A stretch of DNA of 54,391 nucleotides from Clostridia bacterium. Lineage in GTDB: Bacteria > Bacillota > Clostridia > Oscillospirales > Acutalibacteraceae. The stretch is taken from contig JAGBSJ010000004.1 of NCBI GenBank assembly GCA_017631955.1, positions 1-54,391 of the forward strand, read 5' to 3'. Made by a program: the position numbers and the translations under genes. Below, piece after piece: positions 1 to 8,544 of this stretch; position 1 is the first letter of the stretch, and the number at the start of each line of letters is the position of its first letter. The notes beneath the pieces were generated by a model that did no database searches, was not told where the DNA came from, and was given only the letters and a program-made list of their open reading frames with translations.

Positions 1-837
1 ATTAAACTTATTGTTACCGACCTTGATGGTACATTTCTCAATACAAATCACGTAACGATTCCAAAAGAGAATATTGAAGCATTCAAGCGTGCGCACGACA
101 TGGGAATAAAAGTTGCAATCGCAAGCGGAAGAACTAAAATTCTTACAGATTACCTTGTAGAGCAACTCCCCTTTTTAGATTATCTTATAACTTCAAACGG
201 TGCGGTTGCCTATGATTTGCATACAGGCAAAGTTATTTGTTCAACTATTATGAACAATACTCAATCTGTTGAGATTTTTAACATTCTTAAAAATTATAAT
301 CTGATTTATGAAATCTATTTTGATGGTAAGTGCTATATGAATGATGAAAGTTACGCTATGTTTGATGCTGAACATGTCCCCCCTCACATTCACGCTTTAC
401 TTAAAGATTTTATCAAGCCCGTTTCTTCACTTGAAGTTCTTATTAATGGACAAGGCATTGAAAAGCTCAACATACTTTCTCTTAGTGGAGAAGAAAGAAT
501 TGAAATCGAAGAAAAAGTAAGCAAAGTATGCGATGTTGCGTTCGCATCTTCATTTCCTATTGTAAAAGGTGCAAACGGCAACCTTGAGATGACTGATGAG
601 AATGCTACAAAGGGCTTTGCGGTCAAGGGATTAGCAGATGCACTCCACATTGATAAAGAAAGTATTATGTGTTTTGGCGATGGCGAAAACGATTGCTCAA
701 TGTTAGAATATGCGGACTACTCTTTCGCTATGACTAACGGCAACGACCTTGCTAAATCCACTGCAAAATTCATAACTGACACCAATGATAATTTCGGTGT
801 TGCAAAAGCAATAAACAAATATGTATTTGGAGAATAA
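1..837 (+). CDS. Cof-type HAD family phosphatase, 5' end outside window
   Basis: The frame is open from base 1, so the start codon lies just upstream of the window and only a few residues are missing. HAD motif I is near the visible N terminus (DLDGT, residues 7-11) with the nucleophile and acid/base aspartates. Motif II is the Ser in ITSNGA, and motif IV is GDGENDCSML near residue 225. The long insert between motifs II and III is the C2 cap typical of Cof/YidA-like enzymes. These are cytoplasmic, Mg-dependent phosphatases of sugar phosphates or nucleotides; the substrate cannot be read here. The methionine at base 100 is internal, because starting there would remove motif I. The next HAD gene overlaps or abuts its stop, so the two are probably cotranscribed. 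Confidence 0.9.
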   Translation: MKLIVTDLDGTFLNTNHVTIPKENIEAFKRAHDMGIKVAIASGRTKILTDYLVEQLPFLDYLITSNGAVAYDLHTGKVICSTIMNNTQSVEIFNILKNYNLIYEIYFDGKCYMNDESYAMFDAEHVPPHIHALLKDFIKPVSSLEVLINGQGIEKLNILSLSGEERIEIEEKVSKVCDVAFASSFPIVKGANGNLEMTDENATKGFAVKGLADALHIDKESIMCFGDGENDCSMLEYADYSFAMTNGNDLAKSTAKFITDTNDNFGVAKAINKYVFGE

Positions 838-838
838 A

Positions 839-1486
839 ATGGACATTACAAATTTCAAAGGTGCGATTTTTGATTTAGATGGCACACTTCTTGACTCGAT
901 GCACATCTGGCATGATGTTGATGAAGAATTTTTCAGACGTAGAAATCTTAAAGTAACAAAAGAATATGTTGACATAATCAAGAATATGCACTTGCCTGCT
1001 GCAGCGGTTTACACTAAAGAAAAATACAACATTAAAGAAAGCGTTGAAGAAATTGTTGATGAATGGTTAGAGCTTTGTGCCCAAGGATACCTTACAAATG
1101 TTGATTTGAAAGACGGAGTTTATGAGTATCTTAAATCACTTCATGACAAAGGCATTAAAATGGCATTTGCAACTGCAAGTGAAAAGGTTGTTTGTGAAGA
1201 AACGCTTAAAAATCATGGGATTTTCGACTTTTTCTCGGCCTCCGCTTATGTAAGTGAAATTAACATTGGCAAAACTGAACCCGATATTTATTTGCTTGCA
1301 AGTGAGAGAATCGGTATCTCCCCTGAAGATTGTATTGTATTTGAAGATATTATTGAAGGAATCCGCGGTGCTAAAAAGGGTGGATTCACAACTTGTGGTG
1401 TATATGACAAAAGCTCAGCAAAGGACGAAGACGAAATCCGCAAAGTTGCAGATTATTACATAAAATCTTTTGAAGAATTATTATAA
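839..1486 (+). CDS. HAD hydrolase, beta-phosphoglucomutase-like (subfamily IA)
   Basis: About 215 aa. Motif I is FDLDGTLLDS near residue 12, followed by a helical C1 cap. Motif II is the Thr in FATAS, motif III the Lys in GKTEPD, and motif IV VFEDIIEG. This is the layout of the beta-PGM/phosphoglycolate phosphatase group, which are cytoplasmic phosphatases or phosphosugar mutases; the substrate is unknown. I chose the ATG at 839 because GGAG at 829-832 sits six bases before it. An in-frame ATG at 821 would lie inside the preceding gene with no binding site. It starts one base after the upstream stop, which suggests translational coupling of two HAD enzymes. Confidence 0.9.
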   Translation: MDITNFKGAIFDLDGTLLDSMHIWHDVDEEFFRRRNLKVTKEYVDIIKNMHLPAAAVYTKEKYNIKESVEEIVDEWLELCAQGYLTNVDLKDGVYEYLKSLHDKGIKMAFATASEKVVCEETLKNHGIFDFFSASAYVSEINIGKTEPDIYLLASERIGISPEDCIVFEDIIEGIRGAKKGGFTTCGVYDKSSAKDEDEIRKVADYYIKSFEELL

Positions 1487-1504
1487 AGTTATACACATTT
1501 ATAC

Positions 1505-1533
1505 TTTACAAATCCATGAAAAAGGTCTATTAT
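1505..1533 (+). promoter_or_regulatory. Candidate SigA promoter of pduL
   Basis: TTTACA (1505-1510), a 17-base spacer, then TATTAT (1528-1533). It lies in the 83-base gap between the HAD gene and pduL. The match is good for a vegetative promoter but rests on sequence alone. Confidence 0.5.
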
Positions 1534-1569
1534 ATAGTATAGAAAATTTTAATGAAAGAAGAATGATAT

Positions 1570-2142
1570 ATGGAAAAGACAGTTTTAGTTGAAACAAGCG
1601 CAAGACACGCTCACATTTCACAGGAACACCTTGAAATCCTTTTTGGCGAGGGTTATGAACTCACAAAGAAAAAGGACCTTTCACAACCTGGTCAGTATGC
1701 TTGTGAAGAAAGAATCGCAGTTATTGGCCCTAAAGGTCAGTTCCCAGGCGTTTCAATTCTTGGTCCTGTAAGACCTGCTACTCAGGTTGAAATTTCTGCT
1801 TCTGATGCTCGTTCAATCGGCGTGGCAGCAGTTGTTAGAGAATCAGGCGATATTGCTAACACTCCTGGTTGCAAAATCGTTGGTCCTAAAGGCGAAATCG
1901 AAATCGAAAATGGTGTTATCGTTGCAAAGAGACATATTCATATGACTCCAGATGATGCAGAAAAATATGGCCTCGTTGACAAGCAGATTGTTGAAGTTAA
2001 GGTTGAATCAGCTGACAGAACTCTTACATTCGGTGATGTTGTTGTTCGTGTTAACCCTGCATTCGCACTTGCTATGCACATTGATACTGACGAATCAAAT
2101 GCAGCACTTTGCGCACCAGGCACAATGGGTATTATTCTTTAA
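1570..2142 (+). CDS. pduL: Phosphate propanoyltransferase / phosphotransacetylase, PduL type
   Basis: 190 aa. PduL interconverts acyl-CoA and acyl phosphate (propanoyl or acetyl) and is unrelated to Pta. Two copies of the PduL beta-barrel half are visible. The first carries the metal-binding SARHAHIS near residue 10 and the second AKRHIHMTPDD near residue 120, the His-rich motifs that hold two zinc ions. No microcompartment targeting extension and no shell or pdu genes are nearby, so this is likely a free-standing housekeeping enzyme making ATP from acyl-CoA together with an acetate kinase encoded elsewhere (inference). It is a single-gene unit, with a candidate promoter upstream and a strong hairpin terminator downstream. 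Confidence 0.93.
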   Translation: MEKTVLVETSARHAHISQEHLEILFGEGYELTKKKDLSQPGQYACEERIAVIGPKGQFPGVSILGPVRPATQVEISASDARSIGVAAVVRESGDIANTPGCKIVGPKGEIEIENGVIVAKRHIHMTPDDAEKYGLVDKQIVEVKVESADRTLTFGDVVVRVNPAFALAMHIDTDESNAALCAPGTMGIIL

Positions 2143-2160
2143 TCCAATACATAACAAATT

Positions 2161-2197
2161 AAGGTCTGATAGTTAAATCTATCAGACCTTTTCTTTT
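2161..2197 (+). terminator. Rho-independent terminator after pduL, probably bidirectional
   Basis: Twelve-base arms AAGGTCTGATAG (2161-2172) and CTATCAGACCTT (2179-2190) around a six-base loop, followed by a T-rich tract. The right arm overlaps the stop codon region of the convergent membrane protein gene, so the hairpin can serve both. Confidence 0.88.
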
Positions 2198-3003
2198 TTT
2201 GTTACATAAAAAACTGTTGGTTTAATTGGCTTATATCTGTAACTATATGGCTTTACTATTGCTCTATAATAACTGTATCTTGCCATCTTTACATAAGGTA
2301 AAACGTAGAAAACAGGAAAAATAAGAATACACGAAGAAACCCATCCTAATAATGATAATCGATAAAATGAATACCTGATTGTATTCTTCTCAATCAACTC
2401 AACACTTTTTGCAAGAACTTTTATTGAGTCGGTTTCTGCACCCGAAAAAATCACAAAATTACACAATGAATATCTTTTTAATGTTACGTAAATAAAACTT
2501 ACTCCAATAACAAATAGAATTATAGCAGATACAAAAAGCGTAAGCATAATGTTAAACGAATACTCATTTGAAATTACAGAGTAATACAAAGTTGCACTCA
2601 CGGTGGCACAAGGTAATAAATAAAATGCAGACCACGCAACAGAAATAAAAAATTTTAATATTGACACCGAAATAGCCGTAATAAATTGACTGAAATTCAG
2701 TTTCAACTTTATTTTCATATTTTTTGAGTAAAAGTATTTATCTGAATACAGTTGAATAATCCGCCACAGAAAAAATGAGATGCACACAGACATAGTAAGT
2801 AGTGTCGCTTTAAGATATATTTCATAATATGAAATAGCAATAATAAATGAAAAATCCGTATTTTTTAGAAAAATATAGAAATAATAATTCAACCCACTAA
2901 GTGTGAAAATACTTACATAAGGCAAAGCGGACAATACAAAACTTTTAAAATAATTTCTTACAAGATTTTTCTTGGCATTAAGTTTGATATATGAAAAATT
3001 CAT
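2182..3003 (-). CDS. Multi-pass membrane protein of unknown function
   Basis: About 273 aa with roughly five to six hydrophobic helices and no soluble catalytic domain. The start at 3003 is supported by GGGGGAG just upstream on the coding strand; an upstream in-frame methionine at 3060 has no comparable site. A short polar N terminus (MNFSYIKLNAKKNL) precedes the first helix, an organisation that resembles DUF975-type proteins, but I cannot confirm that family. It is convergent with pduL and divergent from glmS. Very A/T-rich codons and many Tyr/Phe residues in the helices are notable. Function unknown. Confidence 0.7.
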   Translation of the reverse strand: MNFSYIKLNAKKNLVRNYFKSFVLSALPYVSIFTLSGLNYYFYIFLKNTDFSFIIAISYYEIYLKATLLTMSVCISFFLWRIIQLYSDKYFYSKNMKIKLKLNFSQFITAISVSILKFFISVAWSAFYLLPCATVSATLYYSVISNEYSFNIMLTLFVSAIILFVIGVSFIYVTLKRYSLCNFVIFSGAETDSIKVLAKSVELIEKNTIRYSFYRLSLLGWVSSCILIFPVFYVLPYVKMARYSYYRAIVKPYSYRYKPIKPTVFYVTKKEKV

Positions 3004-3085
3004 TGATTCTCCCCCTTTTTTGTAATCACTGATTACCTTTATTGTTGGCATAAAATTCATTAAAAATACTTAAAGGAGGATTTTT

Positions 3086-4903
3086 ATGTGCGGAATAGTT
3101 GGATTTGTTGGCGAAGAAAATGCGGCTCCTATTCTTCTCAGCGGGCTTCGTCGCCTTGAATACCGCGGTTATGATTCGGCAGGAATTGCGGTGTGTAATA
3201 AGGTCGTATCAGTTATAAAAGAAAAAGGCAGAATTGACAACCTACAAGAAGAGGTTAACAAAGAAAATCCGCAAGGCACAGTAGGTATTGGTCACACCCG
3301 TTGGGCAACTCATGGAATTCCCGACAAGACAAATGCGCATCCACACAAGTCAATGAATGGCATTGTTACCCTTGTGCATAACGGAATTATTGAAAACTAC
3401 CTTGAAATTAAGAATGATTTAATCGCTAAGGGTTATAAGTTCAAATCACAAACTGACACTGAAGTTATTGCAGCACTTTTTGAAAATCTTTTTGACGGAG
3501 ATGCATTAAATACACTTATTAAAACTGCGGAAAAACTAGAGGGGTCTTATGCAGTTGCAATGCTTATAAAGGGCTATGAAGACAAAGTTTTTGCTATGAA
3601 AAAAGATAGTCCTTTAATTGTGGGTAAAGGTACAAATGCAAATTATCTTGCATCTGATATTCCTGCCATACTCCCCTACACTCGTGACTGCTATATTGTA
3701 AATGACGGTGAATTTATTGAGATTTCAAAAGATGAAATTAAAGTTTATGATGAAAACGGCACACAGAAAGACTGCGAAATCAAAACTATTAATATGAGTA
3801 TTAACTCTGCCGAAAAAAATGGTTACGACTACTTTATGGCAAAAGAAATATTCGAGCAACCTAAAGCGGTGCATGACACTGTGTCCCCTCTTATTAAAAA
3901 CGGTAAAATTGTGCTTCCCTTTGAATTCCCTGAAAACTTTATCAAAGAATTAAAGCGTATTTATATTGTTGCTTGCGGTAGTGCTTATCATATTGGAATG
4001 GCCGCAAAATATATTATTGAGGATTTAGCGAGAATTCCTGTAACTGTTGATATTGCAAGTGAATTTAGATACCGCAATCCTATTATCGAAAAGGGCGACC
4101 TTTGTATTTTTGTTAGCCAATCAGGCGAAACCGCAGACACTTTAGCATCTTTACGAGAGGCGAAAAAGCGTGGTGCATTTACACTTTCAATTGTGAACGT
4201 GCTTTATAGCACAATCGCTCGCGAAAGTGATGGAGTAATTTACACAAATGCGGGTGCAGAAATTGCAGTTGCAACTACAAAGGCATTTTCGGCTCAACTT
4301 GGTGTTTCTTATATTCTCGCATCATATTTGGCATATGAAAAAGGGCTTATTAATAATGAATTTTTGAAAAAATTCACTGATGAAATACTCTGCTTGCCCG
4401 AAAAAATCAACACTTCATTTGATTGCGACAAAATCACCAAAAAACTTGCAGAAAAAATAAAAAATCAAGAGCATATTTTCTTTATAGGTCGCGGAATTGA
4501 CTACCCTCTTTGTCTTGAAGGTTCACTTAAGCTTAAAGAAATCTCATATATTCACTGTGAGGGCTATGGTGCAGGCGAATTGAAGCACGGAACAATTTCA
4601 CTTATTGAAGAAGGTACAGTTGTAGTGGCTATTGCTACTGATGACTCGCTTTACAGCAAAATGGTTTCGAATATCAAAGAAGTTCACGCCCGAGGGGCTT
4701 ATGTAATTGCAGTTGTTAAAGAGAGCACTAAAGGTATTGAGAAAATTGCAGATGAAGTAATTTTCATACCTGAGACATCAAGATATTTAACACCGTCGCT
4801 TACAGTTGTACCACTTCAATTACTTGCATACCATACAACAGTTGAGCGTGGTCTTGATGTTGACAAACCAAGAAATTTGGCAAAATCAGTTACGGTTGAA
4901 TAA
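3086..4903 (+). CDS. glmS: Glutamine-fructose-6-phosphate aminotransferase (isomerizing)
   Basis: 605 aa, full length for the family. It makes glucosamine-6-phosphate from fructose-6-phosphate and glutamine, the first step toward UDP-GlcNAc and peptidoglycan. The N-terminal class II glutaminase domain starts MCGIVGF, with Cys2 the nucleophile after Met removal, and has the RWATHG and HNGIIENY motifs. Two SIS sugar-isomerase domains follow (about 285-420 and 455-595), with SQSGETADT in the first, and the protein ends in the usual PRNLAKSVTVE. AAAGGAGG precedes the ATG. Only 26 bases separate it from the upstream gene's edge and 82 from that gene's chosen start, so there is no room for a glmS ribozyme. 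It is unusual in lying directly before sigG. Confidence 0.97.
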   Translation: MCGIVGFVGEENAAPILLSGLRRLEYRGYDSAGIAVCNKVVSVIKEKGRIDNLQEEVNKENPQGTVGIGHTRWATHGIPDKTNAHPHKSMNGIVTLVHNGIIENYLEIKNDLIAKGYKFKSQTDTEVIAALFENLFDGDALNTLIKTAEKLEGSYAVAMLIKGYEDKVFAMKKDSPLIVGKGTNANYLASDIPAILPYTRDCYIVNDGEFIEISKDEIKVYDENGTQKDCEIKTINMSINSAEKNGYDYFMAKEIFEQPKAVHDTVSPLIKNGKIVLPFEFPENFIKELKRIYIVACGSAYHIGMAAKYIIEDLARIPVTVDIASEFRYRNPIIEKGDLCIFVSQSGETADTLASLREAKKRGAFTLSIVNVLYSTIARESDGVIYTNAGAEIAVATTKAFSAQLGVSYILASYLAYEKGLINNEFLKKFTDEILCLPEKINTSFDCDKITKKLAEKIKNQEHIFFIGRGIDYPLCLEGSLKLKEISYIHCEGYGAGELKHGTISLIEEGTVVVAIATDDSLYSKMVSNIKEVHARGAYVIAVVKESTKGIEKIADEVIFIPETSRYLTPSLTVVPLQLLAYHTTVERGLDVDKPRNLAKSVTVE

Positions 4904-4913
4904 ATAATTTTTT

Positions 4914-4971
4914 ACTCCCGTTTAGAGTTTCGGTATTTGGTAATACTTTTATTGAAACTTTATTCGGGAGT
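4914..4971 (+). promoter_or_regulatory. sigG leader hairpin that hides the ribosome binding site
   Basis: Nested arms: ACTCCCG (4914-4920) with CGGGAGT (4965-4971), AGTTTC (4926-4931) with GAAACT (4954-4959), and GGTATT (4932-4937) with AATACT (4942-4947, one G-U pair). The CGGGAG arm is the ribosome binding site of sigG, eight bases before its TTG start. A T-run follows, so the same hairpin could also terminate glmS transcription. Confidence 0.7.
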
Positions 4972-4977
4972 GATTTT

Positions 4978-5748
4978 TTGCAATATTCAAGAGTTGAAAT
5001 CTGTGGGGTTGATACAACAAAGTTAAAGGTGCTTAAAGAGGCGGAAAAGATTGAACTTCTTAAAAAAATCAAGGAAAATGGCAACCGATATGCACGGCAC
5101 CAGTTAATTGAAGGTAATTTGCGACTTGTGCTCTCTGTTATACAAAGATTTTCAAATCGTGGTGAAAACCCTGACGATTTGTTTCAGGTTGGGTGTATTG
5201 GTCTTATGAAAGCCATTGACAATTTTGATGTTACACAGAATGTGCGGTTTTCAACTTATGCTGTACCTATGATTATCGGGGAAATTCGTAGGTATTTACG
5301 CGATTACAACACAATTCGTGTGAGCCGTTCACTCCGCGACACAGCATACCACGCTATGCAGATTAAAGAGCGAATTCAGAATGATACAGGCAGGGATGCC
5401 ACCATAGAAGAAATTGCAAAAGAAATGGAAATAGAGCCGGTTGATGTGGTACTTGCCCTTGAAGCGATAGTTGAGCCAATCTCACTATATGAGCCGGTAT
5501 ATTCTGACGGCGGTGACACTATTTATGTTATGGACCAAGTGGGAAGTTCAGAAAGTGATGATGACTGGCTTAACGAGATTTCAATAAAAGAGGCAATCAA
5601 GAATTTAGGCGACAGAGAAAAACAAATCTTAAATCTTCGTTTTATGCAAGGAAAAACTCAAATGGAAGTTGCAGAAGAAGTAGGAATAAGTCAGGCACAA
5701 GTCAGTCGCCTTGAAAAAGGTGCAATCAAGAAAATTAAAGAATCGTAA
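4978..5748 (+). CDS. sigG: RNA polymerase sporulation sigma factor SigG
   Basis: 256 aa. SigG directs late forespore transcription during sporulation. The N terminus RVEICGVDTTKL is the diagnostic SigG signature, which is the region bound by its inhibitors. Region 2 (ENPDDLFQVGCIGLMKAI and RFSTYAVPMIIGEIRRYL) and region 4 with its helix-turn-helix (GKTQMEVAEEVGISQAQVSRL) are intact. The start is TTG at 4978, since no ATG gives this N terminus, and GGGAG at 4966-4970 is its ribosome binding site. In Bacillus and many Clostridia sigG follows spoIIGA-sigE; here it follows glmS. A hairpin covers its ribosome binding site, consistent with tuned, weak translation. Confidence 0.95.
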   Translation: MQYSRVEICGVDTTKLKVLKEAEKIELLKKIKENGNRYARHQLIEGNLRLVLSVIQRFSNRGENPDDLFQVGCIGLMKAIDNFDVTQNVRFSTYAVPMIIGEIRRYLRDYNTIRVSRSLRDTAYHAMQIKERIQNDTGRDATIEEIAKEMEIEPVDVVLALEAIVEPISLYEPVYSDGGDTIYVMDQVGSSESDDDWLNEISIKEAIKNLGDREKQILNLRFMQGKTQMEVAEEVGISQAQVSRLEKGAIKKIKES

Positions 5749-5758
5749 TATTAAAACT

Positions 5759-5783
5759 CCCCGTCAAATATTATAGTACGGGG
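5759..5783 (+). promoter_or_regulatory. Hairpin overlapping the ribosome binding site of the ylmC-like gene
   Basis: CCCCGT (5759-5764) pairs with ACGGGG (5778-5783) around a 13-base loop, and TGTTTTT follows. The GGGG of the right arm is the only ribosome binding site for the ATG at 5791. It could be a weak terminator after sigG, a translational brake, or both. Confidence 0.5.
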
Positions 5784-5790
5784 TGTTTTT

Positions 5791-6090
5791 ATGAATTGTT
5801 TTATTACCGACATGCGAGAAAAAGAAGTTATAAACTTAAACGACGGATGCAGATTCGGGTCTGTTTGTGACGTTGAATTTGACACTTGTTCAGGATGTAT
5901 TGTTTCAATTATTATTTACGGTAAATCAAAGTGTTTCGGTCTTCTTGGCAGATATGAAGATATTAAAATCTGTTGGAAAGATATTAAGGTAATCGGCGAC
6001 GACACTATTCTTGTGGATTTTGAGTGTCCTCAAGAATGCAAGAAGTGCTACAACTCTAATGTATTTGATAATCTGTTCAAGCACAGATAG
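5791..6090 (+). CDS. ylmC: YlmC/YmxH family sporulation-associated protein (PRC-barrel)
   Basis: 99 aa, a small beta-rich protein of the YlmC/YmxH group. The family usually lies beside sigG or in sporulation loci, and its biochemical role is not established. The motif order fits: MREKEVINLNDGCRFGSVCDVEFD, then a hydrophobic strand, then LGRYEDIKICWKDIKVIGDDTILVDF. This copy is rich in cysteine, about ten residues, including a CxxC near 33-36 and a C-terminal C-x3-C-x2-C cluster near 80-87, which could bind metal (inference). It is directly downstream of sigG. Whether it matches YlmC or its paralogue YmxH more closely cannot be decided by eye. Confidence 0.82.
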   Translation: MNCFITDMREKEVINLNDGCRFGSVCDVEFDTCSGCIVSIIIYGKSKCFGLLGRYEDIKICWKDIKVIGDDTILVDFECPQECKKCYNSNVFDNLFKHR

Positions 6091-6161
6091 GTTGAAAAAA
6101 TAAAAATAGTGTGATACAATAATCAAAGAAATATAAATTTCATAGTGGAGTGTGAAAATTT

Positions 6162-6524
6162 ATGACTAATAAAGTTAAACTTACAATCTGTGGTATTAAT
6201 TACTATATAAATACTGACGAAAGTCCTGAATATGTTGAAGGTCTTGCTCAAAAGATTGACGAGAGAATGTCTCAAATCATTAAAAGTGGCGCTCTTGTTA
6301 CTATGACTCAGGCGGCAGTACTTGTGGCTCTTGAAATGGCAGATGAAGTCGCAAAATCTGAAGAAACTCGTAATCAGGTTAAAGAATATCTTGAAGAAAC
6401 TGTTAAGGCGAGAAGCGAGCGTGACTACTACAAACGCGAGCTTGAAAGACATAAAACAGAGGTAAAATTCAAGGACGACCAGATTAATCTTTTTGCAAAA
6501 TCTAACGGAGATAATAATGAATAG
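6162..6524 (+). CDS. zapA: Cell division protein ZapA
   Basis: 120 aa. ZapA binds FtsZ and stabilises or bundles its filaments at midcell. The N-terminal beta-hairpin domain (NKVKLTICGINYYINTDESPEYVEGLAQKIDERM) is followed by a long alpha helix and a charged coiled-coil tail with a YLEETVKARSERDYYKRE pattern. This is the usual size for Firmicutes ZapA. GTGGAGTG lies upstream of the ATG. Its last eight bases overlap the start of the U32 gene, which supports cotranscription. Confidence 0.9.
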   Translation: MTNKVKLTICGINYYINTDESPEYVEGLAQKIDERMSQIIKSGALVTMTQAAVLVALEMADEVAKSEETRNQVKEYLEETVKARSERDYYKRELERHKTEVKFKDDQINLFAKSNGDNNE

Positions 6525-8544
6525 TATTGAAATTCTTGCTCCTGTAGGAAGTGAAGAAAACTTAAAAGCGGCGGTACTTAGTGGTGCTAATGCAGTGTAT
6601 TTCGGGCTTTCGGATTTTAATGCGCGAAGAAATGCGCAGAATTTTACAGACGAGCAAATTGAAAATGCAATTAAATATTGTCATAGCAGGGGTGTTAAGG
6701 TACATATTACGCTTAACACACTTATTAAAGACAGCGAATTAAACAAAGTTTTTGAGGCAATCCGAAAAATTGCAGAGTTTGGTGCAGATGCGGTTATTGT
6801 TCAGGATTTAAGTGTTGCGAAAGCTGTTCGTGAAATCTGCCCTGAACTTCCTATGCACACATCAACACAAATGAGCGTTGGTACTTTAGATGGTCTTTAC
6901 GAGCTAAAAGAATTGGGCTTTAGTCGTGCCGTTTTACCGCGTGAATTAAGTTTTAGTGAAATTGAATATTTATGCAAACACTCCCCTATTGAATTAGAAA
7001 TTTTCATTCACGGTGCTTTGTGTATGTGTGTTTCAGGTCAATGCCTTATGAGTGCGGTGCTTGGCTCACGCAGTGGCAACCGCGGACTTTGTGCTCAGCC
7101 ATGCAGATTGCCATTCAAGGCACAAAATGGCACCGGTCACGATTTAAGTTTGAAAGATTTATCGCTTATTACTCACATTCGCAAATTAAGTGAAATGGGC
7201 ATTTGTTCATTTAAGATTGAGGGCAGAATGAAGCGCCCCGAATATGTTAGCGCTTGTGTTACTGCTTGCAAAAAAGCAATTAATGACGAATACAATTTTG
7301 ATATTGAAAAGGATTTGCACGACCTTTTCTCACGCTCTGGCTTTACTGATGGCTATTTTGAGGACAAGCGTGGTCGAGATATGTTTGGCTATCGCGAAAA
7401 AGAGAATGTGCAATCTGCTACAAAAGAATTGTTACATAAATACGCTAGCATTTACGAAAAAGAGCAATCACGATTTACTGTTGATTTTACATTCAGTGGT
7501 GCAATCGGTAAAAACGCTGTACTTGTGGCAAACTGCAATGGTAAACAAGTTAAAATAACGAGTGAAAATCTCTGCGAAGCACCTATAAACAGACCTATTG
7601 CGGTTGAGCGAATTGTTGACTCACTAAAAAAATGCGGTGGCACTCAATTTGAGGCGGGAAAAGTTGAGATTATTGGCGAGGTTGATTACTCGTTACCGAT
7701 TTCAACTCTTAACAACATGCGCCGTAGTGCTTTAGAAATGCTTGAAAAAGAGTTTTTGGGTGTATGCGAAAGAAAGTTGTACTCTTCCCCTATTCCTACT
7801 GAAATCGGCTCACAAAACGAAAGAAAGATATACTGCAGATTTGACAACATTGGTCAAATCCCTGAAAATATTAATGCAGATTTGGTTTTTGTACCGCTTA
7901 CTACTGACGATGAGATTGTTAAGGATTTCTGCTATGGAATTGAACTCCCACACGGAATGTTTGGCAACGGCGAAAAGGTAGAGAAAATGCTTAAAAACTC
8001 TTCTACTGATATTTGTCTTTGCCACACGCTTGATGCGGTTGCAATCGCGAAAAAATGTGGTAAAACTGTTGTAGCATCACCATCAATGAATATTCTCAAC
8101 TCACTTTCAATGGATGTGGCGAAATCTTTATGTATTGACGAAGTGATTATCTCAAACGAATGCACAGTTGAGAGTTTTAACCGTATTTCGTCCCCTACAG
8201 GCAAAGGAATTACAGTTTATGGCAGAATACCTTTAATGCTTACAAGAAACTGTCCTGTGAAAAACGGCAAAAGTTGCGCGGATTGCAGACGAAACAGTGA
8301 GATTACTGACAGAATGGGTATAAAATTCCCTGTAAAATGTAGTTTCGGGTATTCTGAAATTCTAAATTCTCGACCAACTTACATGGCAGAAAGATTACAC
8401 GAAATCCGCGAATGTGATATACTATTTTTCAACTTTACTACTGAATCCACAAAAGAAGTTGAAAGAATTTTAACGGCTTATGAAAACAAAGAAAAACCCA
8501 CAGGCGAATTTACCCGAGGACTTTTATACAGAGGTGTTGAATAA
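6517..8544 (+). CDS. U32 family peptidase-like protein (RlhA/YrrO-type)
   Basis: 675 aa. The N-terminal U32 TIM-barrel-like domain contains GSEENLKAAVLSGANAVYFG, a HITLNTL segment and the family signature IHGALCMCVSGQCLMSA with SGNRGLCAQPCRLPF, the Cys-rich signature region. The C-terminal half contains a DUF3656-like part and a second Cys cluster (NCPVKNGKSCADCRR). Family members are annotated as collagenase-like peptidases, but several, such as E. coli RlhA, act in RNA base hydroxylation, so RNA modification is a real alternative here. The start at 6517 follows GGAG at 6507-6510. The stop overlaps the start of dut (TAATG). Confidence 0.87.
   Translation: MNSIEILAPVGSEENLKAAVLSGANAVYFGLSDFNARRNAQNFTDEQIENAIKYCHSRGVKVHITLNTLIKDSELNKVFEAIRKIAEFGADAVIVQDLSVAKAVREICPELPMHTSTQMSVGTLDGLYELKELGFSRAVLPRELSFSEIEYLCKHSPIELEIFIHGALCMCVSGQCLMSAVLGSRSGNRGLCAQPCRLPFKAQNGTGHDLSLKDLSLITHIRKLSEMGICSFKIEGRMKRPEYVSACVTACKKAINDEYNFDIEKDLHDLFSRSGFTDGYFEDKRGRDMFGYREKENVQSATKELLHKYASIYEKEQSRFTVDFTFSGAIGKNAVLVANCNGKQVKITSENLCEAPINRPIAVERIVDSLKKCGGTQFEAGKVEIIGEVDYSLPISTLNNMRRSALEMLEKEFLGVCERKLYSSPIPTEIGSQNERKIYCRFDNIGQIPENINADLVFVPLTTDDEIVKDFCYGIELPHGMFGNGEKVEKMLKNSSTDICLCHTLDAVAIAKKCGKTVVASPSMNILNSLSMDVAKSLCIDEVIISNECTVESFNRISSPTGKGITVYGRIPLMLTRNCPVKNGKSCADCRRNSEITDRMGIKFPVKCSFGYSEILNSRPTYMAERLHEIRECDILFFNFTTESTKEVERILTAYENKEKPTGEFTRGLLYRGVE

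Noticed and set aside
1487-1569. Riboswitch or T-box before pduL
   Set aside because: Only 83 bases and no conserved riboswitch motif; a plain promoter explains it.
3004-3085. Possible glmS ribozyme/riboswitch before glmS
   Set aside because: The gap is far too short for the roughly 150-base ribozyme and shows none of its conserved parts.
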